From the NCBI GenBank assembly GCA_945882475.1, contig CAMCWJ010000203.1:1-5641 (forward strand): DNA of 5,641 nt. Direction: 5' to 3'. This document shows positions 1 to 5,641 of the stretch, piece after piece. The notes under the pieces were generated by a model. It ran no database searches. It was not told where the DNA came from and saw nothing but the letters and a program-made list of their open reading frames with translations. The translations under genes and the position numbers were made by a program. Numbering within the stretch: the first letter of the stretch is position 1; each line of letters begins with the position of its first letter. The stretch comes from Bifidobacterium breve. GTDB taxonomy: Bacteria > Actinomycetota > Actinomycetes > Mycobacteriales > Mycobacteriaceae.

Positions 1-1175
1 ACAACATCAAGTACTTCGTGAAGTCCACCGAGAAGCAGGCCGCCTCATGGGAGGAGCTGCCGGAGGACATCAAGAACACGTACGACCGCCTCGGCATCCC
101 CGAGGCCGAGAAGCAGCGACTGGTGTCAGGCGTAGCGGCCCAGTACGAATCTGAGGTTGTGTACCACTCGATCCGCGAGGATCTCGAGAAGCAGGGCGTG
201 CTGTTCCTCGACACCGACACCGCGCTCAAGGAGCAGCCGGAGATCTTCCGGCAGTACTTCGGCACGGTGATCCCGGCCGGGGACAACAAGTTCTCGGCAC
301 TCAACACCGCGGTGTGGTCGGGCGGCTCGTTCATCTACGTTCCGCCGGGCGTGCACGTCGACATCCCGTTGCAGGCCTACTTCCGGATCAACACCGAGAA
401 CATGGGTCAGTTCGAGCGCACCCTCATCATCGCCGACGAGGGTTCCTACATCCACTACGTGGAGGGCTGCACCGCTCCGATCTACAAGAGCGACTCGTTG
501 CACTCGGCGGTGGTGGAGATCATCGTCAAACCCCATGCGCGGGTTCGGTACACGACCATCCAGAACTGGTCCAACAACGTCTACAACCTGGTGACCAAGC
601 GGGCCCGCGCGGAGACCGGCGCAACCATGGAGTGGGTCGACGGCAATATCGGCTCCAAGGTCACCATGAAGTACCCCGCGGTGTGGATGACCGGCGAGCA
701 CGCCAAGGGCGAGGTGCTCTCGGTGGCCTTCGCCGGCGCCGGCCAGCACCAGGACACCGGCGCGAAGATGCTGCACCTGGCGCCCAACACCTCTAGCAAT
801 ATCGTGTCCAAGTCGGTCGCGCGCGGTGGTGGCCGGGCCTCCTACCGCGGCCTGGTCCAGGTCAACAAGGGTGCGCACGGTTCCCGCTCCAGCGTGAAAT
901 GTGATGCGCTACTGGTCGACTCGGTCAGCCGCAGCGACACCTACCCCTACGTCGACATCCGCGAGGACGACGTGACGATGGGTCACGAGGCCACCGTCTC
1001 CAAGGTCAGCGAGGACCAGCTGTTCTATCTGATGAGCCGCGGACTCGACGAGGACGAGGCGATGGCGATGGTGGTCCGCGGTTTTGTGGAACCGATCGCT
1101 AAGGAACTGCCGATGGAGTACGCGCTGGAACTCAACCGGCTCATCGAACTCCAGATGGAAGGCTCGGTCGGATAG
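1..1175 (+). CDS. sufB: SufB, Fe-S cluster assembly scaffold protein (5' end outside the window)
   Basis: SufB is the scaffold subunit of the cytoplasmic SufBCD complex, on which Fe-S clusters are assembled. The frame is open from base 3 with no start; 390 codons are visible and roughly the first 90 residues are missing compared with the usual length of about 480. A GTG at 18 lies inside the conserved stretch NIKYFVKSTEKQ and is not the start. Numbering from the first full codon, the sequence shows EGCTAPIY (Cys156, nt 468-470), QNWSNN, the VKCDALL cysteine (Cys300, nt 900-902) and GHEAT (Glu329, nt 987-989). The 29-residue spacing of Cys300 and Glu329, and the 91 residues from Cys300 to the C terminus, match E. 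coli SufB Cys405 and Glu434, which are implicated in cluster formation. Cys156 probably corresponds to E. coli Cys254. The C-terminal EDQLFYLMSRG block is paralogous to one in SufD. No intein interrupts the visible part. The stop lies 2 nt before sufD. Confidence 0.98.
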   Translation, partial: NIKYFVKSTEKQAASWEELPEDIKNTYDRLGIPEAEKQRLVSGVAAQYESEVVYHSIREDLEKQGVLFLDTDTALKEQPEIFRQYFGTVIPAGDNKFSALNTAVWSGGSFIYVPPGVHVDIPLQAYFRINTENMGQFERTLIIADEGSYIHYVEGCTAPIYKSDSLHSAVVEIIVKPHARVRYTTIQNWSNNVYNLVTKRARAETGATMEWVDGNIGSKVTMKYPAVWMTGEHAKGEVLSVAFAGAGQHQDTGAKMLHLAPNTSSNIVSKSVARGGGRASYRGLVQVNKGAHGSRSSVKCDALLVDSVSRSDTYPYVDIREDDVTMGHEATVSKVSEDQLFYLMSRGLDEDEAMAMVVRGFVEPIAKELPMEYALELNRLIELQMEGSVG

Positions 1176-1177
1176 CA

Positions 1178-2419
1178 ATGACGAATCTGACCGAGGCGGA
1201 CGAGGGTTCAGCCCTCATCGCCGCCAACAAGGGCCAGACGTTGGCTACCGCCAACTCGAGCCAAACGTTGGCTAACGCCAACAAGGGCGAGCAATTCGCC
1301 TCCTTCGACGTCAACGCCTTCGAGGTTCCCGGTGGTCGCGACGAACTCTGGCGCTTCACACCGCTCAAGCGCCTGCGCGGACTGCACGATGGTTCGGCTG
1401 CTGCAAGTGGGCAGGCGCAGATCAGCGTCTCCGAGCAGGCCGGTGTCACCATCGAGACCATAGCCCGAGGAGACGAGCTTCTCGGTCAGGGTGGAGTTCC
1501 CTCGGATCGCGTTGCCGCCCAGGCTTTCTCATCGTTCGATCAAGCGACCGTCGTCACGATCGGTCGCAATGCCCACCCGGAGGCTCCGGTCGAGATCGTC
1601 GTGACCGGTCCCGGTTCCGGCAAGACGGCCTACGGCCATCTGCAGATCCGCGCCTCCGAACTCTCCGAGGCAGTGGTGGTGCTCGACCACCGCGGCAGCG
1701 GAACCTACGCCGACAACGTCGAGTTCGTCGTCGGCGACGCTGCCCGGTTGACCGTGGTGTGGATCGCTGACTGGGCTTCCGACATGGTGCACGTCAACGC
1801 CCAGCATGCCCGCCTCGGCAAGGATGCGGTGTTGCGCCACGTGGCGGTCACCCTCGGGGGCGAGTTGGTGCGGATGGCGGCGACGGTTCGCTTCGGTGCC
1901 GCCGGTGGCGACGCCGAACTGCTGGGCCTCTACTTCGCCGATGCGGGCCAGCATCTGGAGTCAAGGCTGCTGATCGATCATGCGCAACCCAACTGCCGCT
2001 CCAACGTGCTCTATAAAGGTGCCCTGCAGGGCGATCCGGACTCCGGCCAACCCGACGCGCACACCGTGTGGGTGGGCGATGTTCTGATTCGCGCCGAGGC
2101 CACCGGCACCGACACCTTCGAGGTCAACCGCAATCTGGTGCTCACCGATGGCGCCCGCGCCGACTCGGTGCCCAACCTGGAGATCGAGACCGGCGAGATC
2201 GCCGGTGCCGGCCATGCCAGTGCGACCGGACGTTTCGACGACGAGCAACTCTTCTACCTGCGGGCCCGAGGCATTCCCGAGGATCAGGCCCGTCGCCTGG
2301 TGGTACGCGGATTCTTCGGCGAGATCATCGCCAAGATCGCCGTCGGCGAGATCCGCGACCGTCTGACCGAGGCCATCGAACACGAACTGGCCATCACCGA
2401 ATCGAAAGCAACCTCATGA
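1178..2419 (+). CDS. sufD: SufD, Fe-S cluster assembly scaffold subunit
   Basis: This 413-aa protein is the SufB paralogue that pairs with SufB and binds a SufC ATPase in the SufBC2D complex. Residues 55-63 (DELWRFTPL) are the conserved N-terminal SufD motif. The middle and C-terminal parts form the SufB/SufD core, seen in DHRGSGTYADNVEF, LESRLLIDH, SNVLYKGAL and FDDEQLFYLRARG. His346 (nt 2213-2215), 11 residues before the Gln of DEQ, aligns with E. coli SufD His360 at the SufB-SufD interface. The nearby E. coli Cys358 is Ala here, as I also recall for M. tuberculosis SufD. The start at ATG 1178 is supported by its 2-nt distance from sufB and by the mycobacterial-looking MTNLTEA start. An oddity is the three tandem 9-residue repeats at residues 16-42; the last copy (ANKGEQFAS) looks like the ancestral conserved segment. 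M. tuberculosis SufD is about 397 aa by recall, so the extra length is roughly the two added repeats. The 3' end overlaps sufC by ATGA. Confidence 0.97.
   Translation: MTNLTEADEGSALIAANKGQTLATANSSQTLANANKGEQFASFDVNAFEVPGGRDELWRFTPLKRLRGLHDGSAAASGQAQISVSEQAGVTIETIARGDELLGQGGVPSDRVAAQAFSSFDQATVVTIGRNAHPEAPVEIVVTGPGSGKTAYGHLQIRASELSEAVVVLDHRGSGTYADNVEFVVGDAARLTVVWIADWASDMVHVNAQHARLGKDAVLRHVAVTLGGELVRMAATVRFGAAGGDAELLGLYFADAGQHLESRLLIDHAQPNCRSNVLYKGALQGDPDSGQPDAHTVWVGDVLIRAEATGTDTFEVNRNLVLTDGARADSVPNLEIETGEIAGAGHASATGRFDDEQLFYLRARGIPEDQARRLVVRGFFGEIIAKIAVGEIRDRLTEAIEHELAITESKATS
1223..1303 (+). repeat. 27-bp in-frame tandem repeat, three copies, in the sufD N-terminal region
   Basis: Three consecutive 27-bp units lie at 1223-1249, 1250-1276 and 1277-1303. 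They encode ANKGQTLAT, ANSSQTLAN and ANKGEQFAS. By eye, units 1 and 2 share 22 of 27 bases and units 1 and 3 share 20 of 27. All three begin with gccaac, and units 1 and 2 share acgttggct at the same phase. The stretch just before (1196-1222, ADEGSALIA) keeps Ala, Gly and Leu in register and may be a fourth, degenerate copy, but this is weak. Because the period is a multiple of three, the reading frame is kept. Unit 3 runs straight into conserved SufD sequence (FDVNAFEVPGG), so units 1 and 2 are the likely additions. Confidence 0.85.
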
Positions 2420-3201
2420 GCACCCAGAAAAAATCAACACTGCAAATCAAGAACCTGCACGTCGTCATCGACACCCCGGAGGGCGTGGAGAAGGAGATCC
2501 TCAAGGGCGTCGACCTGACCGTGAATTCGGGGGAGACCCATGCGGTCATGGGCCCCAACGGATCTGGCAAGTCGACGCTGTCCTATGCGATCGCCGGCCA
2601 CCCCAAGTATCGGGTCACAGCCGGCTCGATCACCCTCGACGGCGAGGACGTTCTCGAGATGAGCGTGGATGAACGGGCCCGGGCGGGGCTCTTTCTGGCC
2701 ATGCAGTACCCGGTGGAGGTACCGGGTGTCTCGATGTCGAATTTCCTGCGCACGGCCGTGACCGCGGTGCGCGGCGAAGCACCCAAGGTGAGACTGTGGG
2801 TTAAAGAGGTGAAGGCCGCGATGACCGACCTCGAGATCGATCCGCAGTTCGCCGAGCGCAGCGTCAACGAGGGTTTCTCCGGTGGCGAGAAGAAGCGACA
2901 CGAGATCCTGCAACTGGGCCTGCTCAAGCCGAAGATCGCCATCCTTGACGAGACCGACTCCGGCCTCGATGTCGACGCACTGCGGGTGGTCAGCGAGGGT
3001 GTCAACCGCTACGCCGAGGCCGAGCACGCCGGGGTTCTGCTGATCACCCACTACACCCGCATCCTGCGCTACATCCACCCGCAGTTCGTGCACGTGTTCG
3101 TCGACGGCCGGATCGTCGAGTCCGGCGGGCCGGAGTTGGCCGACGAACTCGAGGAGAACGGCTACGTGCGGTTCACCCAACGCGCTGACGTCACCTCCTA
3201 G
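2416..3201 (+). CDS. sufC: SufC, ABC-type ATPase of the Fe-S assembly complex
   Basis: This 261-aa soluble ABC ATPase drives conformational change in the SufBCD scaffold; it has no membrane segments and is not a transporter. All nucleotide-binding motifs are visible: Walker A GPNGSGKST (46-54), Q-loop Gln97 in MQYP, ABC signature FSGGEKKR (154-161), Walker B IAILDE (174-179, catalytic Glu179), D-loop SGLD (182-185) and switch His212 in ITHY. The TDSGLDVDAL and EKKRHEILQ segments are typical of SufC rather than of transporter ATPases. The ATG at 2416 overlaps the sufD stop as ATGA. The frame stays open upstream to 2068, but that extension lies entirely inside sufD and has an arginine-rich out-of-frame composition, so 2416 is the start. 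No strong Shine-Dalgarno sequence precedes it, so translation is probably coupled to sufD. The length matches the family. Confidence 0.98.
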   Translation: MSTQKKSTLQIKNLHVVIDTPEGVEKEILKGVDLTVNSGETHAVMGPNGSGKSTLSYAIAGHPKYRVTAGSITLDGEDVLEMSVDERARAGLFLAMQYPVEVPGVSMSNFLRTAVTAVRGEAPKVRLWVKEVKAAMTDLEIDPQFAERSVNEGFSGGEKKRHEILQLGLLKPKIAILDETDSGLDVDALRVVSEGVNRYAEAEHAGVLLITHYTRILRYIHPQFVHVFVDGRIVESGGPELADELEENGYVRFTQRADVTS

Positions 3202-3208
3202 TCCGGCC

Positions 3209-4468
3209 GTGACAGCCTCAGCCGAACTCGACATCACCGACCTGGACCGGGTGCGGGCGGACTTCCCGATCCTCGACCGGGTGATGCGGGGCGGTCAACG
3301 GCTGGCCTACCTGGACTCCGGAGCGACGTCACAGAAGCCCGTGCAGGTGCTCGACGCCGAACGACGCTTCCTGACCACCTCCAACGGCGCCGTGCACCGC
3401 GGCGCGCATCAGTTGATGGAGGAGGCCACCGACGCGTTCGAGTTGGGCCGGGCGGGTATCGCGTCGTTCGTCGGTGCCGCCCCCGATGAGCTGGTCTTCA
3501 CCAAGAACGCCACCGAGGCGCTCAATCTGGTGTCCTATGCGCTGGGCGACAACAGGTTCCGCGCCCCGATCGGGCCGGGCGACGTGATCGTCACCACCGA
3601 ACTCGAGCACCACGCCAACCTGATCCCGTGGCAGGAACTCGCCCGCCGTACCGGTGCCACCCTGCGCTGGTACGGGGTCACCGACGACGGCCGGATCGAT
3701 CTTGACTCACTCGATCTCGACGGTCGGGTGAAAGTCGTTGCCTTCACTCATCATTCCAATGTCACCGGTACCGGTGCGCCGGTTGCCGAACTGGTCCGGC
3801 GGGCCAGGGCGGTCGGCGCGCTGACGGTGCTCGACGCCTGCCAGTCGGTGCCGCACCAGCCGGTGGACTTCGCCTCCCTGGATGTCGATTTCGCGGCGTT
3901 TTCCGGTCACAAGATGCTCGGACCCACCGGGATCGGGGCCCTCTACGGGCGTGCCGAGTTGATCGCCGCGCTGCCGCCGTTCCTCACCGGCGGATCCATG
4001 ATCGAGACGGTGACCATGTCTTCCGCCACCTACAGCACGCCGCCGCAGCGCTTCGAGGCTGGCACTCAAATGATCTCTCAGGTCGTCGGATTGGCTGCGG
4101 CGGCAATATATCTCAGCGACATCGGCATGGATGCGGTGGCGGCCCACGAACACCATTTGGTGGCTGCGACCCTGGCGGGATTGTCGGAGATTCCGCAGGT
4201 TCGCATCATCGGACCCACCGATCCGGCCGGCCGCGGCTCACCGGTGGCGTTCGTGGTCGACGGGGTGCATGCCCATGACGTCGGCCAGGTTCTCGATGAC
4301 GACGGTGTCGCAGTTCGGGTGGGTCATCACTGCGCCGCACCCTTGCATCGCAGGTTCGGTGTGGCGGCGACGGTGCGGGCCTCGTTCGCGGTGTACAACT
4401 GCCTCGACGAGGTGGACCGGCTGATCGCCGGCGTCCGCAGGGCCATCGACTTCTTCGGGGACACCTGA
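3209..4468 (+). CDS. sufS: SufS/Csd, group II cysteine desulfurase (PLP-dependent)
   Basis: This 419-aa pyridoxal-phosphate enzyme converts L-cysteine to L-alanine and holds the sulfur as a persulfide for Fe-S assembly. Key residues are all present: LEHHAN (132-137) whose His stacks on the PLP ring, THHSN (180-184), LDACQSVPHQ with Asp209 and Gln212 contacting the cofactor, the Schiff-base lysine Lys235 in SGHKMLGP, the persulfide cysteine Cys375 in RVGHHCAAPL, and Arg390 (TVRASFAVYN), equivalent to the substrate-binding Arg379 of E. coli SufS. The RxGHHC context marks a group II (SufS-type) rather than IscS-type enzyme. The start is GTG 3209, 7 nt after the sufC stop; the resulting MTAS N terminus matches what I recall of M. 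tuberculosis Csd (Rv1464). No good Shine-Dalgarno sequence is visible before it. The stop overlaps the sufU start by one base (TGATG). The partner is SufU, encoded next. Confidence 0.97.
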   Translation: MTASAELDITDLDRVRADFPILDRVMRGGQRLAYLDSGATSQKPVQVLDAERRFLTTSNGAVHRGAHQLMEEATDAFELGRAGIASFVGAAPDELVFTKNATEALNLVSYALGDNRFRAPIGPGDVIVTTELEHHANLIPWQELARRTGATLRWYGVTDDGRIDLDSLDLDGRVKVVAFTHHSNVTGTGAPVAELVRRARAVGALTVLDACQSVPHQPVDFASLDVDFAAFSGHKMLGPTGIGALYGRAELIAALPPFLTGGSMIETVTMSSATYSTPPQRFEAGTQMISQVVGLAAAAIYLSDIGMDAVAAHEHHLVAATLAGLSEIPQVRIIGPTDPAGRGSPVAFVVDGVHAHDVGQVLDDDGVAVRVGHHCAAPLHRRFGVAATVRASFAVYNCLDEVDRLIAGVRRAIDFFGDT

Positions 4469-4932
4469 TGCGCCTCGAGCAGATGTACCAGGACGTGATC
4501 CTCGATCACTACAAGCATCCGCACAACCGCGGCCTGCGCGAGCCATTCGGAGCCCAGGTTCACCATGTGAACCCGACCTGTGGGGACGAGGTGACACTGC
4601 GGGTGGCACTGTCGGGTGACGGTGAACAGGTCACCGACGTCTCCTACGACGGGCAGGGTTGCTCAATCAGTCAGGCTGCCACCTCGGTGCTCACCGACCT
4701 GGTCATCGGGCGCAGCGTCACCGAGACGCTGACCACCGTTTCGGCCTTCACCGAGATGGTGTCCTCCCGCGGCACCATCGCCGGCGACGAGGACGTGCTC
4801 GGCGACGGCGTAGCCTTCGCCGGGGTGTCGAAGTACCCCGCGCGGGTGAAGTGTGCGTTGCTGGGGTGGCTGGCTTTCAAAGATGCGGTGGCGCAGGCAT
4901 CCCACCGCCGGGTACTGGAGGAGAAGCGATGA
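4468..4932 (+). CDS. sufU: SufU, zinc-dependent sulfur acceptor for SufS
   Basis: This 154-aa IscU-like protein of the Gram-positive SufU type takes persulfide sulfur from SufS and passes it to the SufBCD scaffold. The N terminus MYQDVILDHYKHPHNRG is diagnostic of the family. The metal-site residues Cys38 and Asp40 (NPTCGDE), Cys65 (GQGCSIS) and Cys129 (RVKCALL, nt 4852-4854) correspond to the zinc ligands Cys41, Asp43, Cys66 and Cys128 of Bacillus subtilis SufU. The long stretch between Cys65 and Cys129 includes the segment that separates SufU from the shorter IscU scaffolds. There is no sufE in the window, which fits SufU serving as the SufS partner. The start ATG overlaps the sufS stop (TGATG), with ggggac just upstream as a weak ribosome site. 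The stop overlaps sufT by ATGA. Confidence 0.97.
   Translation: MRLEQMYQDVILDHYKHPHNRGLREPFGAQVHHVNPTCGDEVTLRVALSGDGEQVTDVSYDGQGCSISQAATSVLTDLVIGRSVTETLTTVSAFTEMVSSRGTIAGDEDVLGDGVAFAGVSKYPARVKCALLGWLAFKDAVAQASHRRVLEEKR
4917..4923 (+). promoter_or_regulatory. Ribosome binding site of sufT
   Basis: The sequence ggaggag, inside the last codons of sufU, lies 5 nt before the ATG at 4929. It is the clearest Shine-Dalgarno match seen at any gene start in the window and supports the sufT start. Confidence 0.75.
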
Positions 4933-5270
4933 CCGACACGACCGCAGACGAGTTGCTGGCCGATCTCGAGGAGGCCATGCGAGACGTGGTCGACCCCGAA
5001 CTCGGCATCAATGTCGTTGATCTGGGTCTGGTCTACGGGATCAACGTGGAGCAGGGTGATACGGGCAAAGTCGCGCTGATCGACATGACCCTCACCTCGG
5101 CGGCGTGCCCGCTGACCGACGTCATCGAGGATCAGACCCACGGGGCTTTAGTCGGGACGGGTCTTGTCAACGACATCAAGATCAACTGGGTGTGGATTCC
5201 GCCGTGGGGTCCGGACAAGATCACCGACGACGGACGCGAACAGTTGCGCGCGCTCGGCTTCACCGTCTAG
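4929..5270 (+). CDS. sufT: SufT, MIP18/DUF59-family Fe-S maturation factor
   Basis: This 113-aa protein is a compact single-domain member of the MIP18 (DUF59) family, related to the domain found in eukaryotic CIA factors and in some bacterial Fe-S carriers. In bacteria with suf operons, SufT is an accessory factor for Fe-S protein maturation; its biochemistry is less settled than that of the core Suf proteins. Visible family motifs are VVDPELGINVVDLGLVY (20-36) and TSAACPLTD with the conserved Cys60, followed by the actinobacterial NWVW(I)PPWGP segment and a C terminus ending RALGFTV. It closely resembles the M. tuberculosis Rv1466 product as I recall it. The ATG at 4929 overlaps the sufU stop (ATGA) and has a good ribosome site. 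A TTA leucine codon at 5148-5150 is unusual in such GC-rich DNA. sufT is the last recognised suf gene. Confidence 0.95.
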   Translation: MTDTTADELLADLEEAMRDVVDPELGINVVDLGLVYGINVEQGDTGKVALIDMTLTSAACPLTDVIEDQTHGALVGTGLVNDIKINWVWIPPWGPDKITDDGREQLRALGFTV

Positions 5271-5277
5271 GCGCCCC

Positions 5278-5641
5278 GTGTCTTTTAGCAGCCCTGTGGC
5301 GACCGACACGCGCCTGCAGGGTCTGTTCAGCCCCCTGAGCATCGGATCGATGCGGCTGGCCAACCGGTTCGCGATGGCTCCGATGACGCGGACCGCCTCG
5401 CCCGACGGGGTACCCGGGCCCGACGTCGCCGCCTACTACGCTCGCCGCGCCGCCGGTGGAACGGCGCTCATCATCACCGAGGGCGTGCGGATCCCGCATC
5501 CGGGCGCGGGCTGGCCGGACCGCATCCCCGCCCTTGACGGCGACGATGTTCTGGCCGGCTGGCGGGCCGTCACCGACGCGGTTCACGCCGAAGGTGGCGC
5601 CATTGCAGCCCAACTGTGGCATCAGGGTGCCCAGCGCGGCG
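5278..5641 (+). CDS. Old Yellow Enzyme-family NADH:flavin oxidoreductase (3' end outside the window)
   Basis: The open frame from GTG 5278 to the window edge gives 121 codons of an FMN-binding TIM-barrel oxidoreductase, a family that reduces activated C=C bonds of enones and similar electrophiles with NAD(P)H. The N terminus shows LFSPLSIGSMRLANRFAMAP followed by MTR (16-38), where Thr37 sits at the FMN-contacting position of classical OYEs. Further on are AYYARRAAGGTALIITEG and QLWHQGA (Gln112, Trp114), which form the flavin-binding strand. Thr rather than Cys in MAPMTR argues for a classical OYE rather than a YqjM-like thermophilic type. The catalytic Tyr and His/Asn region lies beyond the window, so substrate class and any extra Fe-S domain cannot be judged. 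The start is uncertain: GTG 5278 is 7 nt after sufT, while GTG 5296 would shorten the protein by six residues; neither has a clear ribosome site. The gene may be read from the suf message, but a functional link is not shown. Confidence 0.92.
   Translation, partial: MSFSSPVATDTRLQGLFSPLSIGSMRLANRFAMAPMTRTASPDGVPGPDVAAYYARRAAGGTALIITEGVRIPHPGAGWPDRIPALDGDDVLAGWRAVTDAVHAEGGAIAAQLWHQGAQRG

Larger units (their letters stand above)
1..5270 (+). other. suf operon (sufB-sufD-sufC-sufS-sufU-sufT), left end outside the window
   Basis: Six co-directional genes are joined by gaps of 7 nt or less or by stop/start overlaps, with no room for promoters or terminators between them. Together they supply sulfur mobilisation (SufS, SufU), scaffold and ATPase (SufB, SufD, SufC) and an accessory factor (SufT). 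In mycobacteria this operon is normally headed by the Fe-S-binding repressor gene sufR, which would be upstream of this window. I saw no internal promoter that I could support. Confidence 0.93.

Noticed and set aside
18..20. GTG 18 as the start of sufB.
   Set aside because: The frame is open to the left edge and the residues before GTG (NIKYF) continue conserved SufB sequence, so the gene begins outside the window.
732..743. A 12-bp GC-only palindrome (gccggcgccggc) in sufB.
   Set aside because: Short GC palindromes are common by chance in this composition, and it sits in conserved coding sequence without a T-run, so it is not a terminator.
126..878. A 250-codon open frame on the minus strand opposite sufB.
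   Set aside because: It lies wholly within strongly conserved sufB, has a His/Arg/Val/Gly-rich composition typical of antisense frames in GC-rich DNA, and shows no recognisable domain.
2068..2415. An in-frame upstream extension of sufC.
   Set aside because: The extension reads an Arg-rich out-of-frame version of sufD; the conserved SufC N terminus begins at ATG 2416 with an ATGA overlap.
2434..3237. A 267-codon open frame on the minus strand opposite sufC.
   Set aside because: It mirrors sufC, whose motifs are complete, and resembles no family I recognise; the open frame is expected from GC-biased codon use.
3763..3776. A 14-bp perfect palindrome (caccggtaccggtg) inside sufS.
   Set aside because: It encodes ordinary SufS residues (TGTG, following the conserved HSNV) and needs no more than GC-biased codon choice; there is no second site or promoter nearby to suggest an operator.
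5148..5150. A TTA leucine codon in sufT as a possible bldA-like regulatory signal.
   Set aside because: TTA-based control is known in Streptomyces; the window looks mycobacterial, where no such role is established, so I treat it as a rare codon only.

Overview
The window carries most of a SUF iron-sulfur (Fe-S) cluster assembly operon from a high-GC actinobacterium. The gene order sufB-sufD-sufC-sufS-sufU-sufT, the use of SufU rather than SufE, and the close match of the proteins to what I recall of the Mycobacterium tuberculosis Rv1461-Rv1466 products point to Mycobacterium in the broad sense (Mycolicibacterium included). This assignment comes from recognition, not from a database search. 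An intein-free SufB and a downstream neighbour unlike the M. tuberculosis one suggest a non-tuberculosis, environmental-type species.

Layout, all on the + strand with almost no non-coding DNA: 1-1175 sufB (5' end outside the window); 1178-2419 sufD; 2416-3201 sufC; 3209-4468 sufS (csd-type cysteine desulfurase); 4468-4932 sufU; 4929-5270 sufT (MIP18/DUF59 family); 5278-5641 the start of an Old Yellow Enzyme-type flavin oxidoreductase running off the right edge. The junctions are 2 nt, a 4-nt ATGA overlap, 7 nt, a 1-nt TGATG overlap, a 4-nt ATGA overlap and 7 nt. This is the pattern of one polycistronic, translationally coupled message. The promoter and any sufR repressor gene would lie to the left of the window. 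No terminator, tRNA, rRNA, insertion sequence or CRISPR was seen.

How the genes work together: SufS takes sulfur from cysteine as a persulfide, SufU accepts and relays it, and the SufB-SufC-SufD scaffold (SufC being the ATPase) builds the cluster, which then passes to client proteins. SufT is an accessory maturation factor. The catalytic and ligand residues I could check are all present, so the pathway looks functional.

The most distinctive local feature is a 27-bp in-frame tandem repeat (three copies, 1223-1303) near the 5' end of sufD, which lengthens the SufD N terminus. Other points of interest are the empty intein insertion site in sufB and the flavoenzyme gene packed 7 nt behind sufT. 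I found no previously undescribed system here.
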